A stretch of 32,255 nt of DNA from Reyranella sp. (GCF_004296935.1 NZ_SCVH01000057.1:1-32255), one strand, 5' to 3'. Shown: positions 7,793 through 16,400, counted from the first letter of the stretch. Program-made: numbers and translations. The notes: generated by a model from the letters alone, not told the origin.

Positions 7793-8668
7793 TCACAGAT
7801 TGAGGTGTCGAAGAATTGTTGACGTCAGGGAATTGTTTGCATCGGTCATCGCCTCGATTACTGAAAAATGGTGATGCCCTGCCGTTTCAATATAGTCGAT
7901 CTTGGCTGTCGATCCGCGCCAGCGACTGACAAAGTCGCGAGACTGACGCCGATACTCGTCGCTCTCGCCTCCGCCAACAACAACGCTCGCTGGCAATCCA
8001 AACGAGGGGGTTAGAGCAGCTGGGCTATTCCGCAGCGCCTCATCTACACCCAGCCGCAGGGACTCGTTCAGCGAGCTCAGACGCAGCGGCTCAAGTTCAA
8101 AGAGGCCACTAACCGGAATTATACTTTTTATCATATCGGCGGGCAGGCCGGGTTCAAACGCAGGCCACGGGGTAGCAGCCATCATCGCAGCAAGGTGACC
8201 GCCGGCGGAATGGCCTGAAACATGAAAACGCGAAGGATCGCCACCAAAATCTTCGGCGTGCTTCCAGAGCCAGGAGCAGGCCCGGCGTACTTGCTCTACG
8301 AGAGCATCCATTGATACGTCGGGACACAGGTCGTACTCGACCATGCCGACGACTGCTCCAGCTCTGACAATCGGTTCTACACAGAAGCTATAGGAGTGCT
8401 TGTCGAGTCGAGGGCTACGCCAGTAGCCACCGTGAATGAACGCCAGAACGGGCGCCCTGCCAAGCTTGCCGTTAGAGATAACGTCGATGCACTGCCTCTC
8501 GCTATCCCCATACCTCACATTCGAAACAACGTTCACGCTGCGGTGAAACGCATTGGAGTTTTCTATCCATCGCTCGACTATTTCATTGGTAGAAACTCCG
8601 GGCCAATACTTCGGCATGTACTGGCGTTCGAGAGCGTCGGCATTGTAGCTTTTCCAAACGTCGGCCAT
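7793..8668 (-). CDS. Alpha/beta hydrolase, kynurenine formamidase-like
   Basis: This 291-aa hydrolase has the oxyanion motif HGGYW (residues 79-83), characteristic of the arylformamidase/carboxylesterase group, and the nucleophile elbow SGHSAGG with Ser154. The likely acid is in GGGESDEY (Asp237), and the catalytic His lies in AGHHHFSVI (265-267). The substrate could be an N-formyl aromatic amine or a carboxylic ester; the sequence alone does not decide. The start ATG 8668 has GGGAG 7 bases upstream. It has no signal peptide, so it is cytosolic. Base composition is about 50-60% GC in the lines I counted, against roughly 65-70% in the neighbours, and the gene lies between an intact IS481-type element and the remnant of another. 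It was probably acquired together with these elements. Confidence 0.85.
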   Translation of the reverse strand: MADVWKSYNADALERQYMPKYWPGVSTNEIVERWIENSNAFHRSVNVVSNVRYGDSERQCIDVISNGKLGRAPVLAFIHGGYWRSPRLDKHSYSFCVEPIVRAGAVVGMVEYDLCPDVSMDALVEQVRRACSWLWKHAEDFGGDPSRFHVSGHSAGGHLAAMMAATPWPAFEPGLPADMIKSIIPVSGLFELEPLRLSSLNESLRLGVDEALRNSPAALTPSFGLPASVVVGGGESDEYRRQSRDFVSRWRGSTAKIDYIETAGHHHFSVIEAMTDANNSLTSTILRHLNL

Positions 8669-8776
8669 CGTGTTCTCCCGTCACTTGCTATTAGGCTAAA
8701 CGGCGTAATCGCAAAGGCGATGCCATCGGGCCGATCGCGCGATGTTCGATTTTGCCGCTCGTTCAGCTGGCGAGCC

Positions 8777-8925
8777 TCGGCCAGAGCTCTCAGGCTCTTT
8801 TGACTATGTTGTATCGCTCGACGGACTGCCTCTGTCGTCGTGGCGCAGCCATGAAGAACCTGGCCCATAGTGCATCCCTCCATGCCGAGGAAAACAATGC
8901 ACCATCATTGCCTGGGATCAAACAC
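8777..8925. mobile_element. Remnant of a second IS481-family element (right end only)
   Basis: This 149-bp stretch repeats the right end of the intact element (7570-7718 region) with only a few changes. It includes the transposase start (MGQVLHGCATTTEAVRRAIQ from ATG 8868), the GGAGGG Shine-Dalgarno and the terminal inverted repeat, and ends in CTAG at 8926-8929. It breaks off after the codons for RALAE, within the helix-turn-helix region. Orientation is the same as the intact copy. The small differences show it is a related but separate copy and not a recent duplication. Confidence 0.88.
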
Positions 8926-9022
8926 CTAGCCGCTGGCCTGCCTTCACGGTTACGGCAAAACCGGGTAGAGACGGCTTGGCGGGCGAAGCCGGGTTGCCGC
9001 CTTGCCGGTGAAGGGAAAGCCA

Positions 9023-11275
9023 ATGTCTGCATTCCGCTCGATCGTTTTCGCGTTGAGCCTTCTGTGTGCGGCGGTCACGACCGTGTACGCCCAGGCACCG
9101 GCCGCCGTGCCGCCAGGCATGACCCAGGAGCAGTTCGACTCGCTGGTCGAGGCCATCAGCAATTCGGTGACCGAGAAGCTCAAGGCCGAAGGCATTCCCG
9201 CCGCACCTGCTCCCGCCGCTGCGCCTCCGGCCGCGGCGTCGAAGTCGAGCAAGGCGCCGCCGCCGCCCAAGATCATCAAGACTCCGGTCGGGGAGGGGCC
9301 TGACGAGTTCGCCGTCTTCATCCAGCGCGCGAAGCAGGTCGTCCTGGCCATCCCCGTGCTCGGCAGGCAGCTTGCGGCTGTTCCGGGTCTGCTCGACCAG
9401 CGGGCGGAGGGCGGCGGCGGCGCCGGCGCCCTTCTGCTGCTGCTCGCCCTGGTGGCCGTCGTCGCCGTTGCCGCCGAATCCATCCTGCGTCGGATCCTGA
9501 GCATGCCGAGGACGCGGCTGGCAGTTGGCGCCGGCCCGGAGCAGGGCCTGCGCTCGCTTGCCCATCTCGTATTGCTGGCGCTGCTGGACGGACTTGGCGT
9601 TCTGGTGGTCTTTCTCATTTGCCACGCCGCGGTCGGTGCCTGGTTCACCGGCAGCACGCCGCAGGACAAGCTGGCCGCCGCTGTGCTGAAGGGTATCTTC
9701 AGCTGGCGCCTTTATGTGCTGCTGTTCCGCATCGTGCTGCAACCCGACGTGCCCAATGCGCGGCTTTGCGACGTGCGCGACGTCGATGCTCGCGCCATGT
9801 ATATGCGGATCTCGGCGGTGATGCTGCTGATTATCCTGGCGCGCATCCTGGGGCAGATTCTCGTCGCCATTGGGACGCCGATAGAGGCCATGGGCGCCTA
9901 TCAAGTCTTCGGTGTGATGGTCTACCTGTCAGCCTTCCTCTGGCTGGTTGTACGTTCCAGCGATGCGGCCCGCCAGTGGTTCGGCGGACTAAGCAAGGTG
10001 GCACCGCTCGTCGGCCGCGTCGGCAACAACTGGGTGCCGGTCGCGTCGACGTTCTTCGTGGCCCTCGGGCTGACCCAGATCTATGGCGCAATCTCGGGCC
10101 GCCTGTATGTCGGCAACGCGATGGTGCTCACCCTCATGCTCGTCGTCGGCGTGCTGATGTTCGAGACGTTGATGCAGGCCTTCGTCCGGCGCCTCGATTC
10201 CCAGCTGGTCGGCAGCACGCCCGCCAGCGACTCGCCCAAGCTACCGGACGTGGTGGCGCGCTGCGTGCGTGTTGCGGTGCTGATTGGCGTCATCGTGATC
10301 ATCGCGGAGACTTGGGTTGTCCAGGTGCTTGGGCTGGCCAACGAAAGCGAATGGGACCAGATCACCCGCTCGTCGCGCACCGCCGGGATCACGCTGTTCC
10401 TGGCCTACGTGCTGTGGGAGCTGTTCAAGTACGCCACCGATCCCTACATGGGGCGCAAGAGCAAGAGCGCCGCCGAGGCGATCGCCGACGGCGATGCCGC
10501 GGGCCCCCCGGCCTCGCGCATCAGCACGATGATGCCACTGCTGCGTGCGGCAACCGCGGTCCTGATCACCATCATCGCGGTCATGGTCGCGCTCGAGTCG
10601 TTTGGCGTCAACATCACGCCGCTGATCGCCGGCGCGTCCGTCTTCGGCATCGCAATCTCGTTCGGCAGCCAAACGCTGGTCAAGGACATCGTCTCGGGCG
10701 TCTTCTACCTGTCCGACGACGCCTTCCGTGTCGGCGAGTACATCGACTGCGGCAAGGCCAAGGGCACAGTGGAAGGCTTTACCCTGCGGTCGATCAAGCT
10801 CAGGCACCAGAACGGCCAGGTTCACACCATCCCGTTCGGCCAGCTCGGCCAGATCACCAACTTCAGCCGCGACTGGATCACGGTGAAGTTCAACATGCGC
10901 TTTGCCGGTGGTACCGACATCGAGAAGCTGCGCAAGGCAGCCAAGAAGATCGGTGCCGACATCGCCGAGATGCCGGCCTTCAAGGACGACCTTCTGGCGC
11001 CCTTCAAGATGCAAGGCGTGGCCGACGTCGCCGAGAACGCGCTGCTGGTCCGCTTCAAGTTCACCGCCCGGCCCGGCAACCCCGCCGCCATCCAGCGCGA
11101 GGCGGTCAAGCGCATGTTCAACACCTTCCCCGGCCTCGGCATCGAGTTCGCCAAGGAGGGTGCGGCCGTGGTGGTGCACACCGCCGGAACGACGATGGAG
11201 CCGGCCTCGGCCACTTCTGCTCAGGCCGAACGCGAGACCCCACCAGGTGCACCGGCCAAGGCGGCCGCGGAGTAG
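9023..11275 (+). CDS. Large MscS-family mechanosensitive channel
   Basis: This 750-aa inner-membrane protein starts with a signal peptide (SIVFALSLLCAAVTTVYAQA), a short Pro/Ala-rich periplasmic part, and then about ten hydrophobic segments. The MscS core is near residues 500-700: a pore helix with LIAGASVFGIAISFGSQTLV, KDIVSGVFYLSDDAFRVGEY, then the beta domain with TLRSIKLRHQNGQVHTIPFG and TNFSRDW, and a C-terminal alpha/beta domain. Channels of this kind open under membrane tension and release solutes during osmotic downshock. ATG 9023 follows AAGGGA at a good distance; an upstream in-frame TTG at 9002 lacks one. The Ala/Pro-rich C-terminal tail (from about 715) is probably disordered. The gene stands alone, downstream of the IS remnant. 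Confidence 0.93.
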   Translation: MSAFRSIVFALSLLCAAVTTVYAQAPAAVPPGMTQEQFDSLVEAISNSVTEKLKAEGIPAAPAPAAAPPAAASKSSKAPPPPKIIKTPVGEGPDEFAVFIQRAKQVVLAIPVLGRQLAAVPGLLDQRAEGGGGAGALLLLLALVAVVAVAAESILRRILSMPRTRLAVGAGPEQGLRSLAHLVLLALLDGLGVLVVFLICHAAVGAWFTGSTPQDKLAAAVLKGIFSWRLYVLLFRIVLQPDVPNARLCDVRDVDARAMYMRISAVMLLIILARILGQILVAIGTPIEAMGAYQVFGVMVYLSAFLWLVVRSSDAARQWFGGLSKVAPLVGRVGNNWVPVASTFFVALGLTQIYGAISGRLYVGNAMVLTLMLVVGVLMFETLMQAFVRRLDSQLVGSTPASDSPKLPDVVARCVRVAVLIGVIVIIAETWVVQVLGLANESEWDQITRSSRTAGITLFLAYVLWELFKYATDPYMGRKSKSAAEAIADGDAAGPPASRISTMMPLLRAATAVLITIIAVMVALESFGVNITPLIAGASVFGIAISFGSQTLVKDIVSGVFYLSDDAFRVGEYIDCGKAKGTVEGFTLRSIKLRHQNGQVHTIPFGQLGQITNFSRDWITVKFNMRFAGGTDIEKLRKAAKKIGADIAEMPAFKDDLLAPFKMQGVADVAENALLVRFKFTARPGNPAAIQREAVKRMFNTFPGLGIEFAKEGAAVVVHTAGTTMEPASATSAQAERETPPGAPAKAAAE

Positions 11276-11396
11276 AAGACCTCTATTTGCGGGCACGAGT
11301 TGTTCCGAATCTGTCTGTTCGGAAATTGACAAAGCGCCGGCCGGCTTGAACCGGGCGATTCTTTTCAGTGAAGCGGGGCTTCGAGGCCAACGTCCA

Positions 11397-12590
11397 TCAG
11401 CGCCGTCGCGGGTTGAGCATGTCGTCCTTGTCATGGAGGAACAGCCCCGGACAGGCGGGCGGCGGTGTTTGAAAGAGCTTCACCGGCCCTTCCGGCCCTT
11501 GCAGGACGACGTCAAACCGGTCGGGATTGTCGCGCGACAAGGTCACATGGCAGTCCAGACCATATGCGCCGGCCGAATAGCCGGTCACCATGAAGAAGGC
11601 GCCGAGCGGTTCCGGTAGCGCAATCCCGGCACTACGCAGATCGTTGTAGACGGCGTCGATCAGCTGATCGTCGCGCGTGGCGAGGACCGCCCTGAGCTGG
11701 CCCACGAGCGGCCCCTTCATCGAGAAGGTCTCGATGTTTTGCTGGACATGCTCCAGCAGGTGTCGTTTGCCGTCGCGTGGCGTGAATTGCCGGGCCTGCA
11801 GCGGTGTCGCCGGGCTGAACCCGGCCGTCGCGTTGTTGCAGATGTTGGCAGCAAGCGTCGCCGGCGGCGGTTGGGAGCGCTCGAGGCCGATGGGACATAC
11901 CTGCAGGGTCATGAACGTCTGGGCGACATCGATGTATTCCCACTGCTCCGTCGGACGGCCCAGCAAGCGTGCGATGAAGGACGTATCGATGCCCATCGTC
12001 GCGGCGTAGCGCACCAGCGCCGACGCCCCGCCGCGGCCGATGTTGAAGCCCGTAGCCATGCCTTCCCGACTGCTCCTTGCTGCCGGGATCTGGTCGCTGT
12101 CGGTGTTCAGGAAGAAGTTGTGAAAGCCGACCTGGCCGCCGATCTCGATGCTGCGGCTCGGCACGAAGGTGGGGCCGGACCGGCTCGAGGTGCCGCCGAG
12201 GAAGGCCAGCGCGCAGGCCGAAAGGCAGAGGTCCTTGGCCCGCACCACCGATGCGACACTGTACTCGCGCAGCAGATAGCCGATCTTGAGTCCCTCATAG
12301 ACATCGCCGCCGGCACTGCTGAGTTCGATGGTGGCGAGCGGCCGATTGGGCATCGGTGGCGAGGTCGTCCTGAGGCGTGCCAGGATGACACGGAGCTTGT
12401 CGGCATCGCCTTGCTCGATCGGGCCGGACAGACGGATGGTATGGCTGACGATCGGGGACTTGGCCGTCAGTCCGGGCACGGTCTTGCTGTCAACGCTGAG
12501 CGTCGCGCCTTGGCCGCTAAGTGCGCAAAGGCCGAGCAAGGTTCCACTAAGGAAGCATGACAGTGGACGGATGACTGCACTCCCCAACAT
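11397..12590 (-). CDS. Exported ClpP-like serine protease (COG3904-type)
   Basis: An N-terminal signal (SCFLSGTLLGLCALSGQGA) is followed by a ClpP/crotonase-like domain. The pattern is SSAGGDVYEGLKIGYLLREY (91-110, the oxyanion-forming Gly-Gly), LCLSACALAFLGG with the presumed nucleophile Ser124, and GGQVGFHNFF with His157. This order (GGxxxxG, SxC, GxH) is that of periplasmic ClpP-like proteins. The C-terminal 200 residues have no domain I recognise. Cys122 and Cys126 flank the active serine and could form a disulfide in the periplasm (inference). The protein is 397 aa and is transcribed divergently from the PAS-GAF sensor gene, across a region with Fur-box-like palindromes 48-88 bp upstream of its start. 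Confidence 0.8.
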   Translation of the reverse strand: MLGSAVIRPLSCFLSGTLLGLCALSGQGATLSVDSKTVPGLTAKSPIVSHTIRLSGPIEQGDADKLRVILARLRTTSPPMPNRPLATIELSSAGGDVYEGLKIGYLLREYSVASVVRAKDLCLSACALAFLGGTSSRSGPTFVPSRSIEIGGQVGFHNFFLNTDSDQIPAARSSREGMATGFNIGRGGASALVRYAATMGIDTSFIARLLGRPTEQWEYIDVAQTFMTLQVCPIGLERSQPPPATLAANICNNATAGFSPATPLQARQFTPRDGKRHLLEHVQQNIETFSMKGPLVGQLRAVLATRDDQLIDAVYNDLRSAGIALPEPLGAFFMVTGYSAGAYGLDCHVTLSRDNPDRFDVVLQGPEGPVKLFQTPPPACPGLFLHDKDDMLNPRRR

Positions 12591-12626
12591 ACGCGGGTGA
12601 AGTCAGATTTAGACATTCTATTTCTC

Positions 12627-12680
12627 AATGCCAATACTGATAACAATTATCACAACAATTTCGTGATAATGATTGGCATT
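12627..12680. promoter_or_regulatory. Fur-box-like double operator between divergent genes
   Basis: TGATAACAATTATCA (12638-12652) agrees with the heptamer-1-heptamer Fur consensus (TGATAAT-N-ATTATCA) in 13 of 14 defined bases. A second copy at 12664-12678, TGATAATGATTGGCA, agrees in 12 of 14. They are centred 26 bp apart. Outer arms AATGCCAAT (12627-12635) and ATTGGCATT (12672-12680) form a further perfect inverted repeat. The region is AT-rich, against GC-rich surroundings. It could control the ClpP-like gene, the sensor gene, or both. No clear -35/-10 pair could be assigned. Confidence 0.55.
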
Positions 12681-12729
12681 TAATTTCTTCTGCGCATTTT
12701 ATGCTAACCTGAGTATGCACAATTGAAGA

Positions 12730-14943
12730 TTGTATGGAAGGGGAGATATACGCCTGCTGATCCCGCAAGCAGGGGCACGCCCCGTCGCCCCCCGGTGGCT
12801 CGACCATAGCCGCTGGCTTTTCGTTGCCCTGTGCGTCGGCGCCGTCGGCTATACTTTCGCCGCCGCCTGGCTGGTCACGGCCGGGTCGTTGGATCCCATC
12901 ACCCATACCGCTGAATTCCTCGAGTTCCTCGTCACGCCCTGGATGATGGCGGACTATGCGGTGGCGCTTGCGCTGATCGCCTTCGGCATCTGGTACCTGC
13001 GAACCTCGCCAAACCGTGCCGCCGATGCGCTGGACGTCGAGGCGGCCATGAAGCGCCAGGCCGTCCGGTTGACGGTCATCCTGCTTGTGGTGGCGGCAAG
13101 TCTCGTTTCCATCGGGGTCCTCTATTTCACCGACCTGAAGAACGCCTCCCGAGCCGAACGGGCGGTGCAGCAGGAGTCGGTGGCCCGCCTCAAGGCCCAG
13201 CAGATCGACAAGTGGTTGCTGGAGCGCATCATCGATGCGGAGTTCCTCGCCACCGCCCTTCGCGGATTGCCGCTCGAACGCCTGCCGTCGGATCGCGACG
13301 TCAAGCTGGGGATCGAACTTCTGTTCGCCCAAGTGCTGGCCGGCAACACGGACCGGCTTTCGGTCTCGCTGCTCGCGCCGGACGGCCGGGTGCTTGTCCA
13401 TGCCGGGGATGGAACTGCGCCGGACGGCGAGACGCTGCAGGCGGCCCAGGCGGTCGCGGCTCAATCCGGGTGGCGCCAGAACATCGTCGACGTTCATCTT
13501 GCTGGCGCGCCGCCACGGCCGCGTATGGCCTTCCTCGTGCCTGTGAGGGAGGGATCTGTAAGCGGCCCAATGGTCGCCGTCCTTGCGATGGCGATCGATC
13601 CTTTCGATGCGCTGCTCCCGCAGATCGAGGCGTGGCCCACGCCCAGTGCCTCCTCCGAGGTGGTCGTGGTTCGTCGTGAGGGCGATGACTTGGTCTTCAT
13701 CACTCCGCCGCCACTCCTCAAGCCCGTCCCGGCGCCACTCGCGTTTCGCTCGCCCCTGGCGGACAGCAAACTGCCCGCTGCCGAAGCCGTCGTGAAGGGA
13801 GATGCCGTGCGGCTCGGCCCCGACTATCGGGGCGTCGATGTCCTGACGGCCTCGCGTCGGGCGACCGGCGTACCCTGGATCGTCGTCGCCAAGACCGACC
13901 TGGAGGAGATCGCCCACCCGCTGCAGCGAAAGCAGCTCACGCTGATCCTCGTGATTGGTGCCGCCATCGTGCTGTCCGCCTTCATGTTGCTCGTGCTGTG
14001 GCGCAGCGAGTACGCCAGCCTCCTCGCGTTCCGCGACCAGAAAAGCGAGGAACAGACTGCGATGAGCCGTCATTTCGAGCAACTCGTCAGAATGGCGCGT
14101 GACATCGTGCTGCTGATCAGGCCCGACGGGATGATCATCGAAGCAAACGAGGCGGCAGCGGCGGCCTACGGCTACGCCGCCGGCGAACTTCGCAACCTCA
14201 ATGTCCGCGACCTTCTACCGCCGGAAGAATTCGCGCAGTTCGAGGCCGTTTGGAATGCCCCCGACTCGCCTGGAGGAATCCTGGTCGAATCCGCAAATCG
14301 GCGCAGGGACGGCACGATCTTCCCCGTCGAGATCAGCGGACGTGCCATCGACGTCGACGGCAGGATCTATCGTCAGTGCTTCATCCGTGACATCTCGCAA
14401 CGCAAGGCGCTGGAACGCGAGGTCGGCCGGCTGTCCAACGTCAAGGCGGCGCTGCAGGCCGCCACCAGCGTCCTTCTGAGGGCAAGGTCGGAGACCGAAC
14501 TCTTCCAGGGGATGTCCGAGATCCTCGTCCAGCTGGGTGGCTATCGTATGGCCAACGTCGCCGTGCCCGAAAACGACGCCGGCAAGACGGTTCGGTTTCT
14601 CGCGATCGCCGGTGTCGAGGATGGTTACCTCACCCGGGCGGCCATCAGCTGGGGGGAGGGCCCGCGTTCGCTCGGCCCTACCGGTGGCGCGCTGCGGACC
14701 GGCGAAGTGCAGGTGAACCAGAATTCTGCCGTCAACCCGATGGTGGCGCCGTGGCGGGAGGAGGCGCTGAAGCGCGGATACCAGGCCAGCATCGGCTTGC
14801 CGCTCAGAGTGGATGGCAAGGTATTCGCCGCCCTGACCCTTTATGCCGGGCAACCCAACGCCTTCGACAAGGAAGAGCGAGCTCTGTTGATCGCCCTCGC
14901 CGAGGACGTCTCCTACGCCGTGTCGCGGCTGCGCCGGCCATAA
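12730..14943 (+). CDS. Membrane-bound PAS-GAF sensor protein without a visible output domain
   Basis: Three hydrophobic segments (about 28-50, 72-90, 110-133) are followed by a periplasmic region of about 250 residues that looks like a double-Cache/CHASE-type sensor (RLSVSLLAPDGRVLVHAGDG; LTASRRATGVPWIVVAKTD). A further transmembrane helix follows (LILVIGAAIVLSAFMLLVLW, about 402-425). Inside the cell there is a PAS domain (MARDIVLLIRPDGMIIEANE; EISGRAIDVDGRIYRQCFIR) and a GAF domain from about 567 to 733 (ASIGLPLRVDGKVFAALTLY). The protein stops after the GAF helix (EDVSYAVSRLRRP) with no kinase, GGDEF or EAL domain. The frame opens at TTG 12730. The strongest Shine-Dalgarno (GGAAGGGGAG, 12735-12744) would suit CTG 12754, a rare start. 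It probably senses a small periplasmic ligand; how it signals is unknown. Confidence 0.82.
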   Translation: MYGRGDIRLLIPQAGARPVAPRWLDHSRWLFVALCVGAVGYTFAAAWLVTAGSLDPITHTAEFLEFLVTPWMMADYAVALALIAFGIWYLRTSPNRAADALDVEAAMKRQAVRLTVILLVVAASLVSIGVLYFTDLKNASRAERAVQQESVARLKAQQIDKWLLERIIDAEFLATALRGLPLERLPSDRDVKLGIELLFAQVLAGNTDRLSVSLLAPDGRVLVHAGDGTAPDGETLQAAQAVAAQSGWRQNIVDVHLAGAPPRPRMAFLVPVREGSVSGPMVAVLAMAIDPFDALLPQIEAWPTPSASSEVVVVRREGDDLVFITPPPLLKPVPAPLAFRSPLADSKLPAAEAVVKGDAVRLGPDYRGVDVLTASRRATGVPWIVVAKTDLEEIAHPLQRKQLTLILVIGAAIVLSAFMLLVLWRSEYASLLAFRDQKSEEQTAMSRHFEQLVRMARDIVLLIRPDGMIIEANEAAAAAYGYAAGELRNLNVRDLLPPEEFAQFEAVWNAPDSPGGILVESANRRRDGTIFPVEISGRAIDVDGRIYRQCFIRDISQRKALEREVGRLSNVKAALQAATSVLLRARSETELFQGMSEILVQLGGYRMANVAVPENDAGKTVRFLAIAGVEDGYLTRAAISWGEGPRSLGPTGGALRTGEVQVNQNSAVNPMVAPWREEALKRGYQASIGLPLRVDGKVFAALTLYAGQPNAFDKEERALLIALAEDVSYAVSRLRRP

Positions 14944-14956
14944 TCGCGCTCGGCGT

Positions 14957-14969
14957 GGATCAAACACCT
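14957..14969 (+). repeat. 13-bp match to the IS right end
   Basis: GGATCAAACACCT is identical to the terminal bases of the right end of the IS481-family element (7708-7720) and of its remnant (8915-8927), in the same orientation. It begins 14 bp after the stop of the output-less sensor gene. The following bases are TGG, not the AG of a CTAG target. Finding 13 matching bases by chance in 32 kb is unlikely, so it may be the last scrap of a former insertion. Confidence 0.45.
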
Positions 14970-15129
14970 TGGGATTCACGATCATGAACACCGGCGCCGG
15001 GCTGAACGGCACGAGAAGGCGGCGAGACCATTAGGGAAACTGCCGGCCCGCACGACATTGGCTAGGGGCAACGTGCTCGCGGGCGACATGCTAGAGTGCC
15101 CGCCGGTGATTTGCGGAGGGCAGGGAAAA

Positions 15130-16314
15130 ATGAGCGTGCGTGCGGGACGTGAGTTTTTGGCGATTCCGGGGCCGACGACGGTTCCCGACGAGGTGCTGCG
15201 GGCAATGCATCGCCCGGCGGTGGACATCTATTCCGGCCCGCTGCTGGCGCTGACCGACAGCCTGCTGCGCGACGTCGCCCGCGTGTTCAACACCAAGGGC
15301 CGCGCCTACATCTACATTGCCAACGGACACGGCGCCTGGGAGGCCACGCTCACCAACGTGCTCAGCAAGGGCGACAAGATCCTCGTACTGGAGAGCGGCC
15401 GCTTCGCGATCGGCTGGGGCGACAATGCCCGCCGCATGGGCGTCGAGGTCGAGGTGCTGAAGGGCGACATGCGCCGCGCCGTGCGGCCGGCCGAGGTCGA
15501 GGCGCGGCTCAAGGCCGACAAGGACGGGACCATCAAGGCCGTGCTGGTGGCGCAGATCGACACCGCATCCGGCGTGGTGAACGACATCGAAGCGATCGGC
15601 AAGGCGATGCGCGCGGCCAGGCATGACGCCCTGCTGATGGTCGACGCCGTGGCCTCGCTCGGCTGCATGCCGTTCGAGATGGATGCCTGGGGCGTCGACG
15701 TGGCGATGTCGGGCTCGCAGAAGGGCATGATGACTCCGCCGGGCCTGGGCTTCGTCGCGGCCAACGACCGCGCCCGCGAGGTGCACAAGAAGGCGGGGCT
15801 ACGCACGCCCTACTGGGACTGGACCGAGCGCGAAGGCGCGCAGCACTACCAGAAGTATGCCGGCACGCCGCCAGAGCATCTGCTGTTCGGCCTGCGCCAG
15901 GCACTCGACATGCTGTTCGAGGAGGGGCTCGAAAACGTCCACCGGCGGCATCGGCTGCTGGCCGAGGCGGTGCGTCGCGCCGTCGGCGTCTGGTCGGAGG
16001 GCCAGGCGATCGGCTTCAACATCATCGAGCCGCAGGAGCGTTCCGACTCGGTGACATGCGTGCTCACCAACGGCCACGATCCCGAGGCGTTGCGCGCCTA
16101 TTGCAACAAGCAGTGCGGCGTGATCCTCGGCCACGGCATCGGTGATCTCTCCGGCAAGGCATTCCGTGTGGCGCACATGGGTCACGTCAACGCCCCGATG
16201 GTGCTGGGCACGCTCGGTGTGATCGAGATGAGCCTTGGCGCGCTCGGTGTCCCGCATGGCAAGGGCGGCGCGCAGGCGGCGATCGACTGGCTGAGCGACC
16301 AGGTGAAGGCTTAG
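15130..16314 (+). CDS. Serine-glyoxylate / alanine-glyoxylate type class V aminotransferase
   Basis: This 394-aa PLP enzyme starts with FLAIPGPTTVPDEVLRAMHR, the hallmark of the SgaA/AGXT family. It has the glyoxylate-enzyme type NGHGAWEATLTNVL loop (65-78), the PLP-contacting Asp172 in LMVDAVASLG, and the Schiff-base Lys198 in SGSQKGMMTPPGLGF. It should move an amino group from serine or alanine to glyoxylate, giving hydroxypyruvate or pyruvate plus glycine, in the serine cycle or in glyoxylate detoxification. I cannot separate serine from alanine as the donor. The ATG at 15130 has GGAGGG about 11 bases upstream. The open frame reaches back to 15058, but that part does not look like protein. 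It is a single gene, closed by the terminator at 16401-16428. Confidence 0.9.
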   Translation: MSVRAGREFLAIPGPTTVPDEVLRAMHRPAVDIYSGPLLALTDSLLRDVARVFNTKGRAYIYIANGHGAWEATLTNVLSKGDKILVLESGRFAIGWGDNARRMGVEVEVLKGDMRRAVRPAEVEARLKADKDGTIKAVLVAQIDTASGVVNDIEAIGKAMRAARHDALLMVDAVASLGCMPFEMDAWGVDVAMSGSQKGMMTPPGLGFVAANDRAREVHKKAGLRTPYWDWTEREGAQHYQKYAGTPPEHLLFGLRQALDMLFEEGLENVHRRHRLLAEAVRRAVGVWSEGQAIGFNIIEPQERSDSVTCVLTNGHDPEALRAYCNKQCGVILGHGIGDLSGKAFRVAHMGHVNAPMVLGTLGVIEMSLGALGVPHGKGGAQAAIDWLSDQVKA

Positions 16315-16321
16315 CGAAACC

Positions 16322-16372
16322 CACCTCATCCTGAGGAGCACCGCGCAGCGCGCGCCTCGAAGGGTGAGGTGT
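16322..16372. repeat. Alphaproteobacterial intergenic palindromic repeat
   Basis: CACCTCATCCTGAGGAGC opens and a GGGTGAGGTG arm closes a palindrome whose centre is GCGCAGCGCGCG. Elements of this shape (CCTCATCCTGAGGAGC ... CTCGAAGGATGAGG) are scattered in intergenic regions of Bradyrhizobium-like and other alphaproteobacterial genomes. That identification is from memory of the family and was not searched. Confidence 0.65.
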
Positions 16373-16400
16373 GTGGGCGGTCAAATCCGGGCTGAAACGA

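Noticed and set aside
8972-8991. Hairpin CGGCTT/AAGCCG upstream of the MscS gene
   Set aside because: The stem is only 6 bp with an 8-base loop. Hairpins like this are frequent in GC-rich DNA and no regulatory family is matched.
11303-11324. Possible terminator between the MscS and ClpP-like genes (TTCCGAA/TTCGGAA)
   Set aside because: The stem is a perfect 7 bp, but the loop is 8 bases and no T tract follows. It is too weak to annotate.
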